From Plazaster borealis (Eukaryota > Echinodermata > Asteroidea > Forcipulatida > Labidiasteridae): a stretch of DNA of 64,000 nt. Position numbers and translations under genes: made by a program. The stretch covers positions 9,468,501 to 9,532,500 of the forward strand of contig CM037462.1 of NCBI GenBank assembly GCA_021014325.1, written 5' to 3'. Under the pieces are notes generated by a model. It made no database searches, was not told the origin of the DNA, and saw only the letters and a list, made by a program, of their open reading frames with translations. Each line of letters opens with the position of its first letter. The first letter of the stretch is position 1. Below, in pieces: positions 47,901-62,900 of the stretch.

Positions 47901-50900
47901 GCTCTGCGTAGCGGCCTTGGCGAGGGTCTCGGGAGTGTTTTAATCATCGTTTCACGCTGGCATGACCTATAAACTGGAAGCTGTGATAAAAAACGAATTA
48001 AGGCAGTGACGGGCAAAAACAGAAGCTGCAACCCCAACCCGAAGTCGTGGCCCACTTTCTCTCACCACAGTGAGCTCCAATTCGCAGACGTTTGAATTAA
48101 AACAAAGTTAATGTTTAAATTCACCGTGTCTTTTCCAGGTATGCTGCCCAAACCCGTTGCAGACAACTTACGGCAGGGGATCCCATCCAAAGCGGAGTCT
48201 TTTGAAAGTTGCACAATATTCTTCAGGTACGTTCGAAGCTCAGTTATACCATTTTTGATCAGGTTCCCTGGATTGGCAACGACAGTTCCCTATATTGGGA
48301 AAATAACAAGGGATCATACTTGTTTTCAGCCTCCAGCCTTGGTTTGGGTCAATAATAATATTAACAAAACTTATAATTCGCACATGTCCACCCTTAGAGT
48401 GCTGAAGGCGCCTACAAGAATACAATACAAAAACCTGTACACAAACTTATATAACCTTGGAAAATGACAATGGAAATGCAAGTACAATGAGCGAGAAAAG
48501 GCGAGAGACATCAAATCCGTTTTGAGTCAAGACTTAAAAGTACTTTATGGAACAAGATGTTTGTATGTGCAGCGGTAACTAATTCTACAAACGAGGAGCA
48601 ATTGTAGCAAATGCCATGCCCCCCCCAACTTCTTTTACATTGATTTGTGGAAAGGGTGAATAAATAGATGTAGGCCTACCTTGATGACGATTGGTTACCC
48701 ACTGATCTCTATGCCACACTGGGTGGACCAGAGTATACTGTTCGAAACGTCGAGACCACACCGGTTCTTCTCAAAGCCAACACTTAAAAGAGTTTTATTC
48801 ATGGTTGTACCCGCAAGTTTTCTGTTATAGTTTGTCTTATGATCCACACCATGGAAAGCTTCAGACATCTCTTACAGTAGAGCGGTCTCCATTCCCGGTC
48901 AGCATTGCAATAGGCCTACATTGCTGAGGTCAAACCTTTTAAAAGTACATAAAACGACCGGTACGCGTCCCGCCTATAGTTTAACTCTTCGCGAATGATT
49001 GGTTTAGACTGACCGTAAGACAAAGATAGGCACCTGGTCTCACCAACCCAATGGTTTCATTGGATATGTGCAATGACACACTTTGTAGCACACACAACTA
49101 CCAGACTGATTCTACACACACTCAGTATTATAGTATGCAGAAATTAAGTGGGTCAAAGGTACATCTGGCAGGCAACCAGGAGTTCCTGAAGGTCGGTATC
49201 TGGCGTTATTCACAAGCCTCGAGGTGTGACGTCAGATGTTCCGGCTAATGTAAGGTCTTCTTTAACCTCTCACTGAGGGCGCTGTTTGAGCTTGTGACGT
49301 CATATGCTCATTTGGAGTATCATCACATCAACCAGTGCCTGCGTTAGGATATTGCCATTAATATTGAAGTTCAGTGTAGTCAGCCCAAGGTGCACTTTGT
49401 CCGTGACCCTGTACGGATTAAGTCGTTGCATTGGTCAATCCTTTTCTCTTGGTGGCGCTGTTTATTATTTGTATACGTTGTTCGTTGGCTAAAACTATTT
49501 ATATTTAAGATCTTGTTGACATAAAATCGCCTTCTACTTTATTGAGCAGATAGAGCATGTCGCTTGTGGTAATCATACGACACCAATGTCATCATTGTGG
49601 TACCGCAAAAAAATTAATAATGACAGACTGCTAAACACTGATCAAAGAACGCCCGTCTTTTTTTCTTTTTTTTTGTACAGTCCTTGTCTTTTTTATTCCT
49701 TAAAGACACTGAACACGTTTGGCAATTGTCAAAGACCAGTGTTCTCACTTGGTGTATCCCAACATATGCATCAAATAACAAGCCTGTGAAAATTTGGGCT
49801 CAATTGGTCATCGAAGTTGCAAGAAAATGATGAAAGAAAAAACACCCTTGTTGTACAAATTTGTGTGCTTTCAGTTAGGAATAAAAACTTCTTGCAAGAA
49901 GTTTTTATTATTTTAGTGAGAAATTACCTCTTTCTCAAAAACTACGTTACTTCAGAGGGAGTCGTTTCTCACAATGTTTTATACTATCAACAGCTCTCCG
50001 TTGCTCGTTACCAAGTCAGTTGTTATGCTGATATATATTTTGAGTAATTACCAAACGTGTACAGTGCCTTTAAGTAAAATGTGATAAAGAGGTGAACAAC
50101 TTCCAATCGTCTTAAGGAATCTTTCTTCAGTTCAGTTCAGTTTACTGTATTTTCCACACGCACGTACATCTGCTGAACGCCCTGAAGTTTTCACTACTTC
50201 CAGCTCTAAAGCTGGCCTACGTTTGTGTGCAATTTTAGCAAAAAAACACCCATTTCATAATCAAAATGCATTTCTTATGACAGAAACTTGTATATCTGAA
50301 AAGACCTTACTCTTTGAAGAACATAATGTAAAAGCTCAGTCCAATTTATAAACTTTTCTTGCATAAATCTCCAAAGAAAAACTAGCTCAAACTTACTTGG
50401 TAACAAGCAACGGAGAGTTGCAAGAAAATGATGAAAGATAAAACACCCCTGTTGTACAAATTTGTGTGCTTTCAGAAAGGAATAAAAACTTTCTAGCAAG
50501 AAGTTTTTATTATTTTAGTGAGAAATTACCTCTTTCTCAAAAACTACGTTACTTCAGAGGGAGTCGTTTCCTACACTGTTTTATACTATCAACAGCTCTC
50601 CGTTGCATGTTACCAAGTAAGTTGTTATGCTAATATTTGTTTTGAGTCATTACCAAACGTGTACGATACCTTTAACGACTGTCCTTGTTATTTTGGTACA
50701 TTATTTTCCCCTCAAGACGTGAGAGCTGGTAACACTAAGTCATGGCACATGTTATTTATTTCACTGTTTTCTCCAAAGTGCAATGCCCTTGGGGGGGGGG
50801 GTCAAAGTCCTTGATATCCTAGACTGGACCACTCCACATCAGATCCAAGAGTTCAAGTTGTGTAGTTTGGTGGGGGCGGCGAGTTGGGGGGCCTGAAAAA

Positions 50901-53900
50901 CATTCGCTTTCATACTTCAAGCCCCGAAATTGTACAGACATACAGTCCCACCCAGATCTAACCCTCTGATAAAGTGGAGCCATCTGTTCTTCGTAGTAGG
51001 CCTCCAGATGTCCTGCTGACAGCCTGTGCTAGGTTATGGGGTTTCCAACACCCCTCCCCTGCCAGTCAAACTTGTTTGGGGCTTACTGGGAGACATTAAC
51101 TAGTGGAACCTTCCCGCATGTTTTGTCATTCCTGGGGTTACTCCCTCACTCAAAGGGTATACAGTAGCAAAGAAATGCCGCTTATCTAACAAACGTTTGA
51201 TCCAATAATCATCTGACGTGACGATTGTTAGATGAGATGAAGTTCAAAATATTGGTCAATTATGATTGAAACTTCATCCTGCGTGACGGCGCAATAATAC
51301 TTCTCTTTTTTTTTAAAGAAACTTTTCTGTACTTCCAGTTCAAATAAAGTTATTCTAGCCACTTGAGAAACGACGGATTCAAATTTAAGAATCCATACTC
51401 ACTCCTGCCTTATCGGTCTATCCCCCCTCCCCTGAAAAGTGCATGGGTTTAAAACTTATGGATCATTCAAGTCACGTATGAGTTAGTCCAACATGGTTTC
51501 AGCTCTGGGAACACAAGGCCTTCCACCGTGCAGGGAATACAGTGTGAGACTCGTCCAATGCATTTTAAAACATCCCCGGTGCAAAGAGAAGTGTCAGCCT
51601 GGTAATCGTCTGGCTCCCTATGCATAATTCTGCTATACTGCTGCAGATTAACGTGTCATACTTTTAGATACGGGGATGAGTCACGCGAGATTTTAACCTT
51701 ATGGTTTTCGACCGAGAGTTTTTGGACCCGCTGCAAATGCAAATCCCACTGCAGCGGTGTTTTTGTCAAGTGCACACAACAAAAATCGGTTTATTGTGTG
51801 GTTTACAAACGGAAAATTTGAATTTTAAATCTCGGTATCAAACTATGAGGATGGAATCCCTACTCCCTAGTTCACAAGGAGCGTCCATGAACTTCGTGAA
51901 TTGAACAGAATTTAAAGGCACTGGACACGTTTGGAAATTGTCAAAGACCAGTGTTCTCACTTGGAGTATCCCAACATAATAATGCATAACATAACAAGCC
52001 TGTGAAAATTTGGGCTCAATTGGTCATCGAAGTTGCAAGAAAATGATGAAAGAAAAAACACCCTTGTTGTACAAATTTGTGTGCTTTCAAGATAGGAATA
52101 AAAACTTCTTGCAAGAAGTTTTTATTATTTTAGTGACAAATTACCTCTTTCTCAAAAACTACGTTACTTCAGAGGGAGTCGTTTCCTACAATGTTTTATA
52201 CTATCAACAGCTCTCCGTTGCTTGTTACCAAGTAAGTTGTTACGCTAATATTTGTTTTGAGTCATTACCAAACGTGTACGATACCTTTAAAACACTGCAG
52301 CGAGGGCCATTGTCAACACACGCTGACATATTTTAATATTTCCGTTGTTTTATCCACGGTCGTACACACTGGTCATCTCAGGCCCTGATATCCTTAGCTG
52401 GATCATGCCACACGTCATAGAGGGGTGCCAATCGATAGGGGTCAGTGTTGGTCAGGAGGGGGGGTGGGGGCAGGACAAAACTCTGCCAGCATCTTTTGTG
52501 TACATACAAAATCGGTATGTCATGTGTCAATGGTATATAGATGAAACCAATTTATCAAACTTCATTAATTAAGTAAACAGATAAGCTTTAATTAACCCAG
52601 GCAATGCCTGAACATGTAAACAACACACGTATATCTACAAAATAATTGAAAAAGGCAAAGCAAACCCTCTTAACATTGTGGAAAAAGCTTGTCATCAGGT
52701 TCTGACAACGTACCATGGATGCGTTGCAACCAAAAAGGTCCCTTGCTGCAGGGCTTTGAGGACTCATTGTCACTCAAGGTCATGCAAAAGGACAAATAGC
52801 TAAACACAACACAATGTTGCTTACCGGGAAAGGGTTACCAGCCAAAATACCACGTCATGTTTACTTATAAGTGGTCCCCGGCGCACTTTTCATTGGCAGA
52901 AATAGTGTTGTATTATTCTGTAAGCAGCTGTGTAGTAGTGAACGTTAGCATTTCTAAAATGCCCCGGCGTTCGGATTCCGCTACAGGACTCCATTGCGCA
53001 TTGTCAAGAAATACTGTTGAACAACGGAAGGGGTGAATCGCGCAGCACGTAATGTCAAATCGGATTTCAGAAAACATTCATTCCAGCGTGGCGTTAAAAT
53101 GGCATGAAGCACGTTCACCTCATTCAAGCTATACTTCCCCGCCAAACATGAATGTTGGCCCTGCCCAAACGGGCGCGAATGTACACGCCAAAATAACCAT
53201 TCTTCACACGCTCTGGCTACGGAAGTTCAAACACACGGAAGTGCTTTGTTAATGGTTTCGAACTGCCACCAACAAAGCAAGCAACGGTCTCTTACAGAAC
53301 GGTGACACCCCCCGCCCTCCTCCTCCCACCCCCCCCCCCCCATTCATTGATTTCGAACACCAAATTAAAAAGCTTTTAACGCCGTATAAAGCAGCGCAAC
53401 GATGTTCAAGCAATCCAGAGAACGTGGTCCTCGTTAGTACAAAAACGAAGTCTCTTTCCCAGGTGCTATTTTCTAAACCTTGTTCCATTACATCGAGCCG
53501 GCCTTTCCTGCCCCCTAGGGGAGCGACGAGTAAATCCATTACGGAAGGGTTGTTTGTTGAATTACAGGTGGTTGAAAACGAGCAGACGAGACCTTTTTAC
53601 GCGGGAAATCTCATCTGCCATTACCCACACGCGCCCCTCGTGAGCTCTTTTAAAGGACAAAGTCCACACTTTTGATGAAAAATGTCTTTGCCTCCCGTTT
53701 TATAAATACAAGACCTGTCCCCTCAAAGTATGGATTAAAGATTGCATTTTGCCAAAACTGATTTGAGACAATATCTGGATTTTTTATGCGAAAACAGCTT
53801 TTCAACGTGATTTAGCTATTGAAAAACAACAACATTCTATGATTTTAATTCAAATTTATTTAACCATTATTTGTCTTAACACTTTTTTCGTAAAAGGGCC

Positions 53901-56900
53901 ATCACTTTTTGAGATTACAGTGGACACTTCAGGAGTGCATTGTTTGGTTTGGGTGTATACAGACAAAATTAATGTACACAAACCTAATAATATTTCACTT
54001 CATTGTGTCCACCATACCTCACAATAGCTCATTGAAGTTTTGCAGTTCCTTGTTGGTTGCAGTTTTAAATAGTACATACTTATAGATTCGACCATTCTGT
54101 AGGAATCCGGATAATTAAAGGGACACGTTGCCTTGAATTGGGCGATTTTGGCTATAAAAAGTTGTTGTTTTTAAATGTAATGAATTTGGTTTTAAAAGTA
54201 GAATATAATTATCCACACAAATATGCTTCGAAATTGTGTGGTTTTCCTTCGTGAACTAACACGGTCCCCCATATTGTAGAACCAAATTCAGTTTGACTCC
54301 TGTAGGGCCTAAACCTAACCTATAAAATCAAAATGTGCACTCTGTACAATATTATAAATAGGTATAACCACCATTGCTAACCTCTCTTACCTGAACTAAA
54401 ATGTACTTTGTTGAACTCCACATTTCGATGAATAACAAAATCTGCGAAAACGTAAATCTCGGTTTGCAACGTTCCGTGTCCATTGGGGCCCGTACACACA
54501 CATGGGGGACATTTTCACTGCGTTCGCGCCAAAATATCTGATGAACACTGTTGTTTTGCATTTGCGAAAGAGGGGTTTGTATCATTGAAACAAACTGGGT
54601 GCGGTTTTGTGTTGCCCATTTGCAAGCCACGATCATATGAAACAAACAAATTATCTTGTTCACAAGGGGCTCTGTAACAATAACTGTGATGTCACTAGGT
54701 CTTCGCCTATTTTAGGCATGAATCTTGGTGCGATTTTGTCGTGACAATGTAGGCCTATACCTTTATTGTAGTCTTGTCCAGTCATCTTGTTGTTTGTTTG
54801 TTGGGGTGTTGGGTGTTTGTTTGTTTGTTTGTTTGAGATTTGTTACTTGTTTTATCTGTCCGAATTTAGTGGCATTCAAACCAACATTTGGTGCTCGATA
54901 TGGGGCATGGTGTTTACCCCCCCCCCCTCCTCTATTGTGTCTTCATTGTGTGCTTGGAATCTCAGTAATTCTTTAGAGGATTTTAGGGGGTATTTATGTA
55001 TAAGAGGAAAAGTGAGTTATAGTATGGGAACATTGGGGGGGTACCCTCTGCCCCATATCGGGCGTGTTGTTCAAACCAAGGCAGGGAGTAAAATAGTCTG
55101 GTCACTCTATAGCCTACTTGGGAATCCGCACCACATTACTCTTAGCGTACACAGGGAATCCCACTGGATGATCGCAGGATTCGCAGTAGCACGAAAAATG
55201 GATCCGTGGAGCCGATAACTTACTATAGGGGACCCATACGCCATTTTAGGAAACCTCCAAGCATAACATTGATTTTTTCCCCGCCTTTTCTTGCAGCGAT
55301 ATTGTTGGGTTTACAAGTCTATCCAGCGGCAGTTCGCCTTACGAGGTCGTCGCACTTCTGAACAAACTCTACGTGACCTTTGACTCCATAATCGACGCGT
55401 ATGACGTGTATAAAGTGGAGACAATCGGAGATGCGTGTAAGTTGACTCATCAAGCTCGTTATTTTCTGACAAATAAAACAAAAGGGGTAACCTGGCATAA
55501 ATGTTTGATGGCTGACGGTAAACACAGTTCACGACATGCATTTATTCATTTTTTGTGAGAATACATGGTTTATCTTTAATGGGGAGTGTATATTTTTAAA
55601 CATTTTGAATCAAACGACGTGCAATGCATGACACTTCTTAAATAAAATGACACAATTTTCCCGCATTTTTTTCTCTCCTCAGATATGGTCGTATCTGGCA
55701 TTCCAAAACGCAATGGTTTACTACACGCTGGAGAGATCGCCAGTATGGCAATAGACTTGGTACAAGTCTGCGAAACGTTTGTGATTCCGCATAGGCAAGA
55801 CATAAAACTGAGAATACGAGCCGGCATCCATTCGGGTAATTATTTACGAAGGGGACTGTTTTTCCTTCTTTAGTTTAGGAACCCTGTTTCCCATTTATTT
55901 TGCTATAACCAACATGAGATTCACGCTAACATTCGTTTTTGTCACAAGAAGTGCTTTTGGAAAAGGGCACACGGCGAGAGATTACACTCTCATGGGAACG
56001 AGGTTGGCTTATCACATAAACTCCAAGTACATTATTAGCATTCATGTCATTATTTTTCCATGAGCATTAATTGTTTAAATGAACGGGGTAGCCTCTGCAT
56101 CATGTTAAACTTTAACCAATCACACGACCAGTCGTTTGTCACTGAAAGCTCAACAAATCACAGTTGTGATATCGTTCTGTACATCGTTCCCAACCAATCA
56201 CAGGCTCCGTTGTAGCGGGTGTTGTCGGTCTCAAGATGCCAAGATATTGTCTCTTCGGTGATACAGTCAATACAGCGTCTCGAATGGAGTCTACAGGAGA
56301 AGGTTTGTAAACAAGTTTTGTTTAGCTGGGGGTTTTGGTTACCTGTTCTACCTGTGCTTTTTCTAGGATGAATATTTGTCATATCTTCTTTTTTTATTGT
56401 AAAGTACGGCCCAACACCCAGTTATTGGTTTAGTCGATTTAACGCTCGGTGATGTCACGATCGCATGGTTGAATGGCTTTTTAGGGACTGTGGGTAAAGG
56501 GGAAAGGTACAACCACGGAGCAAGGACCTGCATGAATGCTTTAATTTGTCGTCTTTCCTTGGACACCATGTCCCTCAACTCCTCGTAGATTTTAAAGACG
56601 GACTTCACCAAGTATAACCCGAAATCAAGAAACGGTTGTAAATGACAAATTCTTGAAGAAGTTTTGTTTAGGCTTCAGCCCTACGTCTTCATGGGTAATA
56701 CAGGTTTTATACAGGATTGGTAAGGATAAGAAACATAATTGTTTAATTTTAGTTTGAAACCTTACTGATTTTGAAGTTCATCTAGAACAATTTTTTCCTT
56801 TGAAATATTCCTGTCTGAAATAAAGTCATGTGATTTCTGTTGTTACAACCAATTGCAATTGTGCATAGTTTTTCACTATTTTCCCCTGACTCACCAAACG

Positions 56901-59900
56901 GATTAAGCCCAAATTTACACAGGTTTGTTATTTTATGTTGTTGATCACACAAAACATGAACATTGTTTGCGACTATTTTTCAACCCTGCTAATCCTGTAT
57001 AATGCCTTTAAGCTTCGTTTAATCTGACGGTCCCGACATTTTTATGCATAAAATAACAAGCATGTGAAAATTTGGGCTCAATTGGTCCTTGAAGTTGCAA
57101 GAAAATGATGAAAGAAAAAACCCTTGTTGTACAAATTTGTGTGCTTTCGGATAGGAATAAAATGCTTCTTGAAAGAAGTCTTTTATTATTTTAGTGAGAA
57201 ATTACCTCTTTCTCAAAAAGTACGTTACTTCAGATGGAGTCGTTTCTCACAATGTTTTATACTATCAACAGCTCTCCGTTGCTCGTTACCAAGTATGGGT
57301 TTTTTTTGGTAATATATATTTTGAGTAGTTACCAAACGTGTACAGTGCCTTTAAAAGCGCTTATTATTTTTTAACGACAGGTAAGCCTTTCAAATATGCA
57401 GTGATGTTTGAATTATGAAATCCATTTATATAGCGGTAACGGTTTGTGACGCGATGCAATCTGCGACCGACCATGTCAGAAACACCGGCGCTAACCCCTT
57501 CTCTGAACGATGGGTTCTTTTAACGTGCGTTGCACAGCACATGGGACCTACAGCACACGTCCGATACGAAGAACGAAGCATTAATGGTTAAGTGTCTTGC
57601 TTAAAGGCACTGTACACCTTTGGTAATTACTCAAAATATATATTAGCATAAAACTTACTTGGTAACGAGCAACGGGGAGCTATTGATAGTGTAAAATATT
57701 GTGAGAAACGACTCCCTCTGAAGTAACGTACTTTTTGAGAAAGAGGTAATTTCTCACTAAAATAATAAAAGACTTCAGGCCTGAAGCCTTTTATTCCTAT
57801 CTGAAAGCAGACAAATTTGTACAACAAGGGTGTTTTTTCTTTCATCATTTTCTTGCAACTTCAATGACTTCAATGACCAATTGAGCCCAAATTTTCACAG
57901 GCTTGTTATTTTATGCACACGTTGGGATACACCAAGTGAGAATACTGGTCTTTGACAATTACCAAACGTGTTCAGTGCCTTTAATGACACAGGTGTCAAG
58001 ACCGTGACCTGAACCCACACTCTAACTGATCACCTCGGAACTTGGGCTTGGTGCACTTGCTCATCTATAGCAATATCACGACACATCAAACTTGACCGCT
58101 TTTCCAGGATTGTACATGTTCTGATGTTTAAGCGTCCACTACAAAACGTTTATCACTTTCTGTTGTGAAATATCTTTCAGATAATGTCCAACCTTGGTGA
58201 TTTGTAAGGAGTAAAAAAATAGGCTTTTTATATCAAATTTTTCTTGCTATGAGCTTGTTTTTTGTGCTGGACGTCCTGACAAAGTTATTGTCGAAAATGG
58301 TATAAATAAATAATGTGTTCTAGAAAACAAATATGACGAACATCTTTAAAATGTGCGTATATTCCATAATGGGCGGGAAAACGTTAATACTACTGCACTC
58401 ATTCTTGTTTCAGATTACCACATCGATATTGAGGGACGGACGTGCTGAGAATCCAGAACTAAACATCAAACCAACAATCGCTTTTTTTTTCCTTCTTCAA
58501 AACGTGTTCGATAAAAAAAATTCGAAGGCTCATGTATGTTGTGTCACAGAAGAATAAAACTGTCCTTAATGGTCATGTCTTGAAAACTAGAAGATCATGA
58601 ATGAATACACTCTTTCGAAAACCAAAGAGGCTGTATTTAAAGGGGAAAGTGTGTAGTAGTGTTTTGTTGAGCAATTTAAAATAAACTCAAATTCAGTTTG
58701 TCAGTAAACGCACCGCACAAGCAAACTGCGAAGATTTCATCAAAGACCGGGGGAGGGGGGTGGCTCATTTTGTGATTAAAACTTGTAAACGTTCATAATA
58801 AAAATAAAACAAATTAGGGGGGGTCTTCTAGTGCTACTTTCTGGACCTCGAAAGGAGCGTTTCAGACCGAAATATTTCTCTGCTGGTTTGGCACTGACCT
58901 GAACTTAATAAATGAGATTTAAGATTGAAATTTGTCAAAGATAATTTTGATAACAACCAATTCTGTACTCTGTCTTTAAATCGTCCGCGTTTCTCTGGAG
59001 TCGTTCGGAGCTTTTACCTGTATCTGTGTTGGAGTACGAACTCACTGTTTCCTAATTTATGGAACAGCCGGTGCTATAAACCAGAGTATGTTTTGTCACA
59101 GTTGGACGTCCGAAAACAAACATTTCATCTTATTCCAAACAACACTACCTGTGTTCGGAATTAGGGAAGCCATTCATCACAAAATGCAGTGTTTAAATCA
59201 TGAAATTTTGAAATGAATTATCAATCCGTACGTCAATTAAGCTACAAATGCCACTCAAAAGTTGTGCCCCCACCTTCCCCCCATGCACTCCTGTGAATAA
59301 ATACCTACCGGTTCGATGTGTTTTTCAAGCAGCGCGCAGAGTTCGTAAACGCAGACCGATCTTTGAACACACGTCACGGGGAACATGTGGAACCAATTAC
59401 CCGTTGCGTTTCACCTTTTTCTCGGACATGAGCAAATATTCGGTAATTGTAGAAAAGTCAGTCACGGCACGAAACAGGCAGCGGGAACCCAAATAATCGG
59501 AACGGGGGGAAAGGTGTTGGGCCATTAATTTTATTAGATTATTGTTGAACTCGGGTACGAGTTGTGCGGCCGTTATACGAGGGTTTCATTGCAATTGAAG
59601 TTTTTCGTGATTTATCATCACTTATCCTCGGCGATTTCAACGCTGGAATTTTTTTAACTCACTCGAAAATGACGTCTTTCGTTGGGTGATATGTTTAAGC
59701 TGTACACGATGTGCTGTTCCATGGACACGCGTCCATTAGCCGTTTTTCATTTGTACGGAAGCCTTGTTTGTTCGACCTTTCTTCTCTGGAGTGCTTGCTT
59801 ATTCAAAACGACAATAGCAGCTTCTCTTCTTTTGCGCGTATCTTCTTCTTCATCTGGAGCACATCTTCCAATATCAAAAAGGCGTTGTATATGAGGACTA

Positions 59901-62900
59901 CGAATGTTGTAGATAACATCTACTTGCTGTATACAATGGCCTTCGTGCGTAGCCGGCTTTTTGGTTCATACCGGGGCTTGTAACTTATTAACTTATGTCT
60001 GTTACCATACCAAACCGGCTGTTAAGCTTTTAAATGTGACTCGAAACACTTAGTGAGGCAGGCGAGGAAAATATTTGGGAAATTGTGCCTTTGATGAGAC
60101 TAGTATGGAACTTGGCACACAGTCAGAGTACCGTATGTTATGAGAAAGATATTTGGCCCATTTCAAGACGCAAAGCGCATTTTATACGCGCCTGTCCTGT
60201 CTGCCATTTTGGGAGTCAAAAGTGTACACAAATGAATTGACTCCAAAATGGTGGAAATGGTAGACGCGCATCGTGCTTTCCCGGTATGTGCAAATCGGGG
60301 GTCAATAGAGGGCCATCGCAGATTTATAGTTTGAAAACAAAGGTAGAATAGCAAGCAGTTTTCAAAATTTAAAAAAATGGCTTTCATTGCTTAATATTGT
60401 TAAACTACCTATATTTTGTTCAAAGAACATCTGCGATGGCCTTATAGCCAAATGTCTTTCTCATGACATCATGACTGTGTACCAAATACCATGCTTGTAT
60501 CATCAAAGGCACAATCCCATCACCTAGGGGCCTACCTGTCGTACCGTACTAAAATGTGTTTTGGCCACATATAATATTCCAGACAAAAACTGTTAACTTT
60601 CTTTGTCGATGTTTTTTTTTTTATAAATATGAGCTTCTGATTAAAATGTAATTTTACCGGTTGGGTAAATGTGTTCATTGATCACTTGATAATTAATTGT
60701 TTATTTATTTATTCATTTAGGGGCCATTCAAAATAGTCAATGTTAAAACAATTCATTTAAAAAAAGTTCAATTAAAAATAAACATACATATATATATAAA
60801 TTAACAATTGTAAAAGAAGAAGAAAAAATACCCAGCTGGCCAAGATCGTCAATTTCATTCCTGATTAAACTACAAAGTTGTTTGTTCCAGCCAGGAAAAA
60901 GCCATTGAAAACTACTGATGTTGGATACCTTTGATCATCAAAAATATCTGGTTCATTTGAGGCATTACTTTGTTCTTCAGTGTATAGATTATATCATGAA
61001 GCCATTCAATATTTAAAAGTCGAAATTTGGGGTGGATGGTTGGGTTACAACAATTTCGAAAAAAAAAACATCTAAATATGTTAACATTGTCTATTCTGAA
61101 TGGCCCCTTACTTATTAATTTATTTATTAATTTATTTATTTATTTTGTATTGTTTTAGTCCTGCAGACACAGATATTGTACCATTATAACCACGTGTTCA
61201 TGCTAATTACGAGATTAATTTCATGTTTGATTTAATCAAGATTTGACACTATTACTGAGATGTCTTGAAATTCTCGTTCTCAACAATTTCAACAGCTCTC
61301 AAGATTCAAGCGAGCGAGGCTTGCGTGAAGATCCTGGAAGTGCTTGGTGGATACTACACCGCCATACGAGGCGAAATGCCCGTAAAGGTAAACTGGGTTC
61401 TTTTATACCACATGTGAGGTAGATTTCGTAGTGTCCAGGTGGAATTTGTTTTCCTTACATTAAACTTCAAATAAAATGAAAGATTCAAAATATGTTTTTG
61501 TATTAAGCAGCACAACAGTCGGTTACATTTTTTCTTCAATAATATAGATTTGCCCATCCAAATTAGTTTCGTTTGAAAATGAATCAGCATTAATTTGTTT
61601 ACTGATCAAGACCATTTCGAATTCTTTAGGTCGCAAAGATCATTCCTTTTCGTAAAAGCCATGCAGTAAGAGGCTGGTCAACCATCCAGTTTCATCAATT
61701 TGTTATAGAAATTTAACTGAAGAATGGTGAAAATGTAGTCTTAACGCCTATAAATGAAATAGAATGACTCGAGCGAACAGTGTAGGTGATATTTAATGTA
61801 TCGTTTGTGCATTTTCTTCGTTTTCTTCCTTCATCGAAACAGAATGAGTGGCATATAAATTGATGCACGTCTCCAAAAGCCAATTTTAATCCCATCCGTC
61901 CATCAAACTGCCCTTTATATTAATACTAATAAAATCTCTGACTCGTTGTCTCCTCATCACTTTATCTGACCGGATGATCGTGGGACAGCTCTGGTGAACC
62001 CATGGCCTTTAATTTCCGCCATTGAGGTGTAGGGGAAGGGGAGGATGCGAGGGGACTGGGGAGTTATTTGCCCTCAGGTAGAGCCGTGTATCTCTCACAA
62101 AAGAATTTATGCATTAGGTTTGTTTTATATATTATTTTTAGACTTGATTTCAAGTCTGAGATCGTAGTCACTAAGTCTACATCGGCCATACAAATTGCAA
62201 CCTGACCCCAATTTGGCCATCACACGCCCTAACCCGCGATCCCATGAAGGATTACACATTAAGAGGGCGCTATTTCAGAAAAAAAACACGATCAGACTTC
62301 GTCTGTATATATTTAAGACCAAGTACAGTAATTAACGAGAACAACATTGTTTAGTTTCACTGATTACAAAAATTCATATCGGTCACAATCCTCCAGAGAA
62401 ATAGTTTGCGGCATTGGCCCATGCGCCACGCGTACATGTACATGTACATGGCTGTTTCCATTGGTTCATCGTCGCTTTAACTCTTATAAGATGGCGGCGT
62501 TATGACGTCAATGCATTAAAGGCACTGAACACGTTTGGTAATTGTCAAAGACCAGTGTTCTCACTTGGTGTATCCCAACATATGCATAAAATAACAAGCC
62601 TGTGAAAATTTGGGCTCAATTTGTCATACAAGTTGCAAGAAAATGATGAAAGAAGAAACACCCTTGTTGTACAAATTTGTGTGCTTTCCGATAGGAATAA
62701 AAACTTCTTGCAAGAGGTTTTTATTATTTTAGTGAGAAATTGCCTCTTTCTCAAAAACTACGTTACTTCAGAGGGAGTCGTTTCCTACAATGTTTTATAC
62801 TATCAACAGCTCTCCTTTGCTTGTTACCAAGTAAGTTTGTATGCTAATATTTTGTTTTGAGTCTTTACCAAACGTGTACGATACCTTTAAGGTATAATAT

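Noticed and set aside
54787..55218. 143-codon frame just before exon 11, possible extra exon
   Set aside because: It spans a TTTG tract and a C run, has no cyclase-family similarity, and exon 10 joins exon 11 directly in phase within the FFS/DIVGFT motif.
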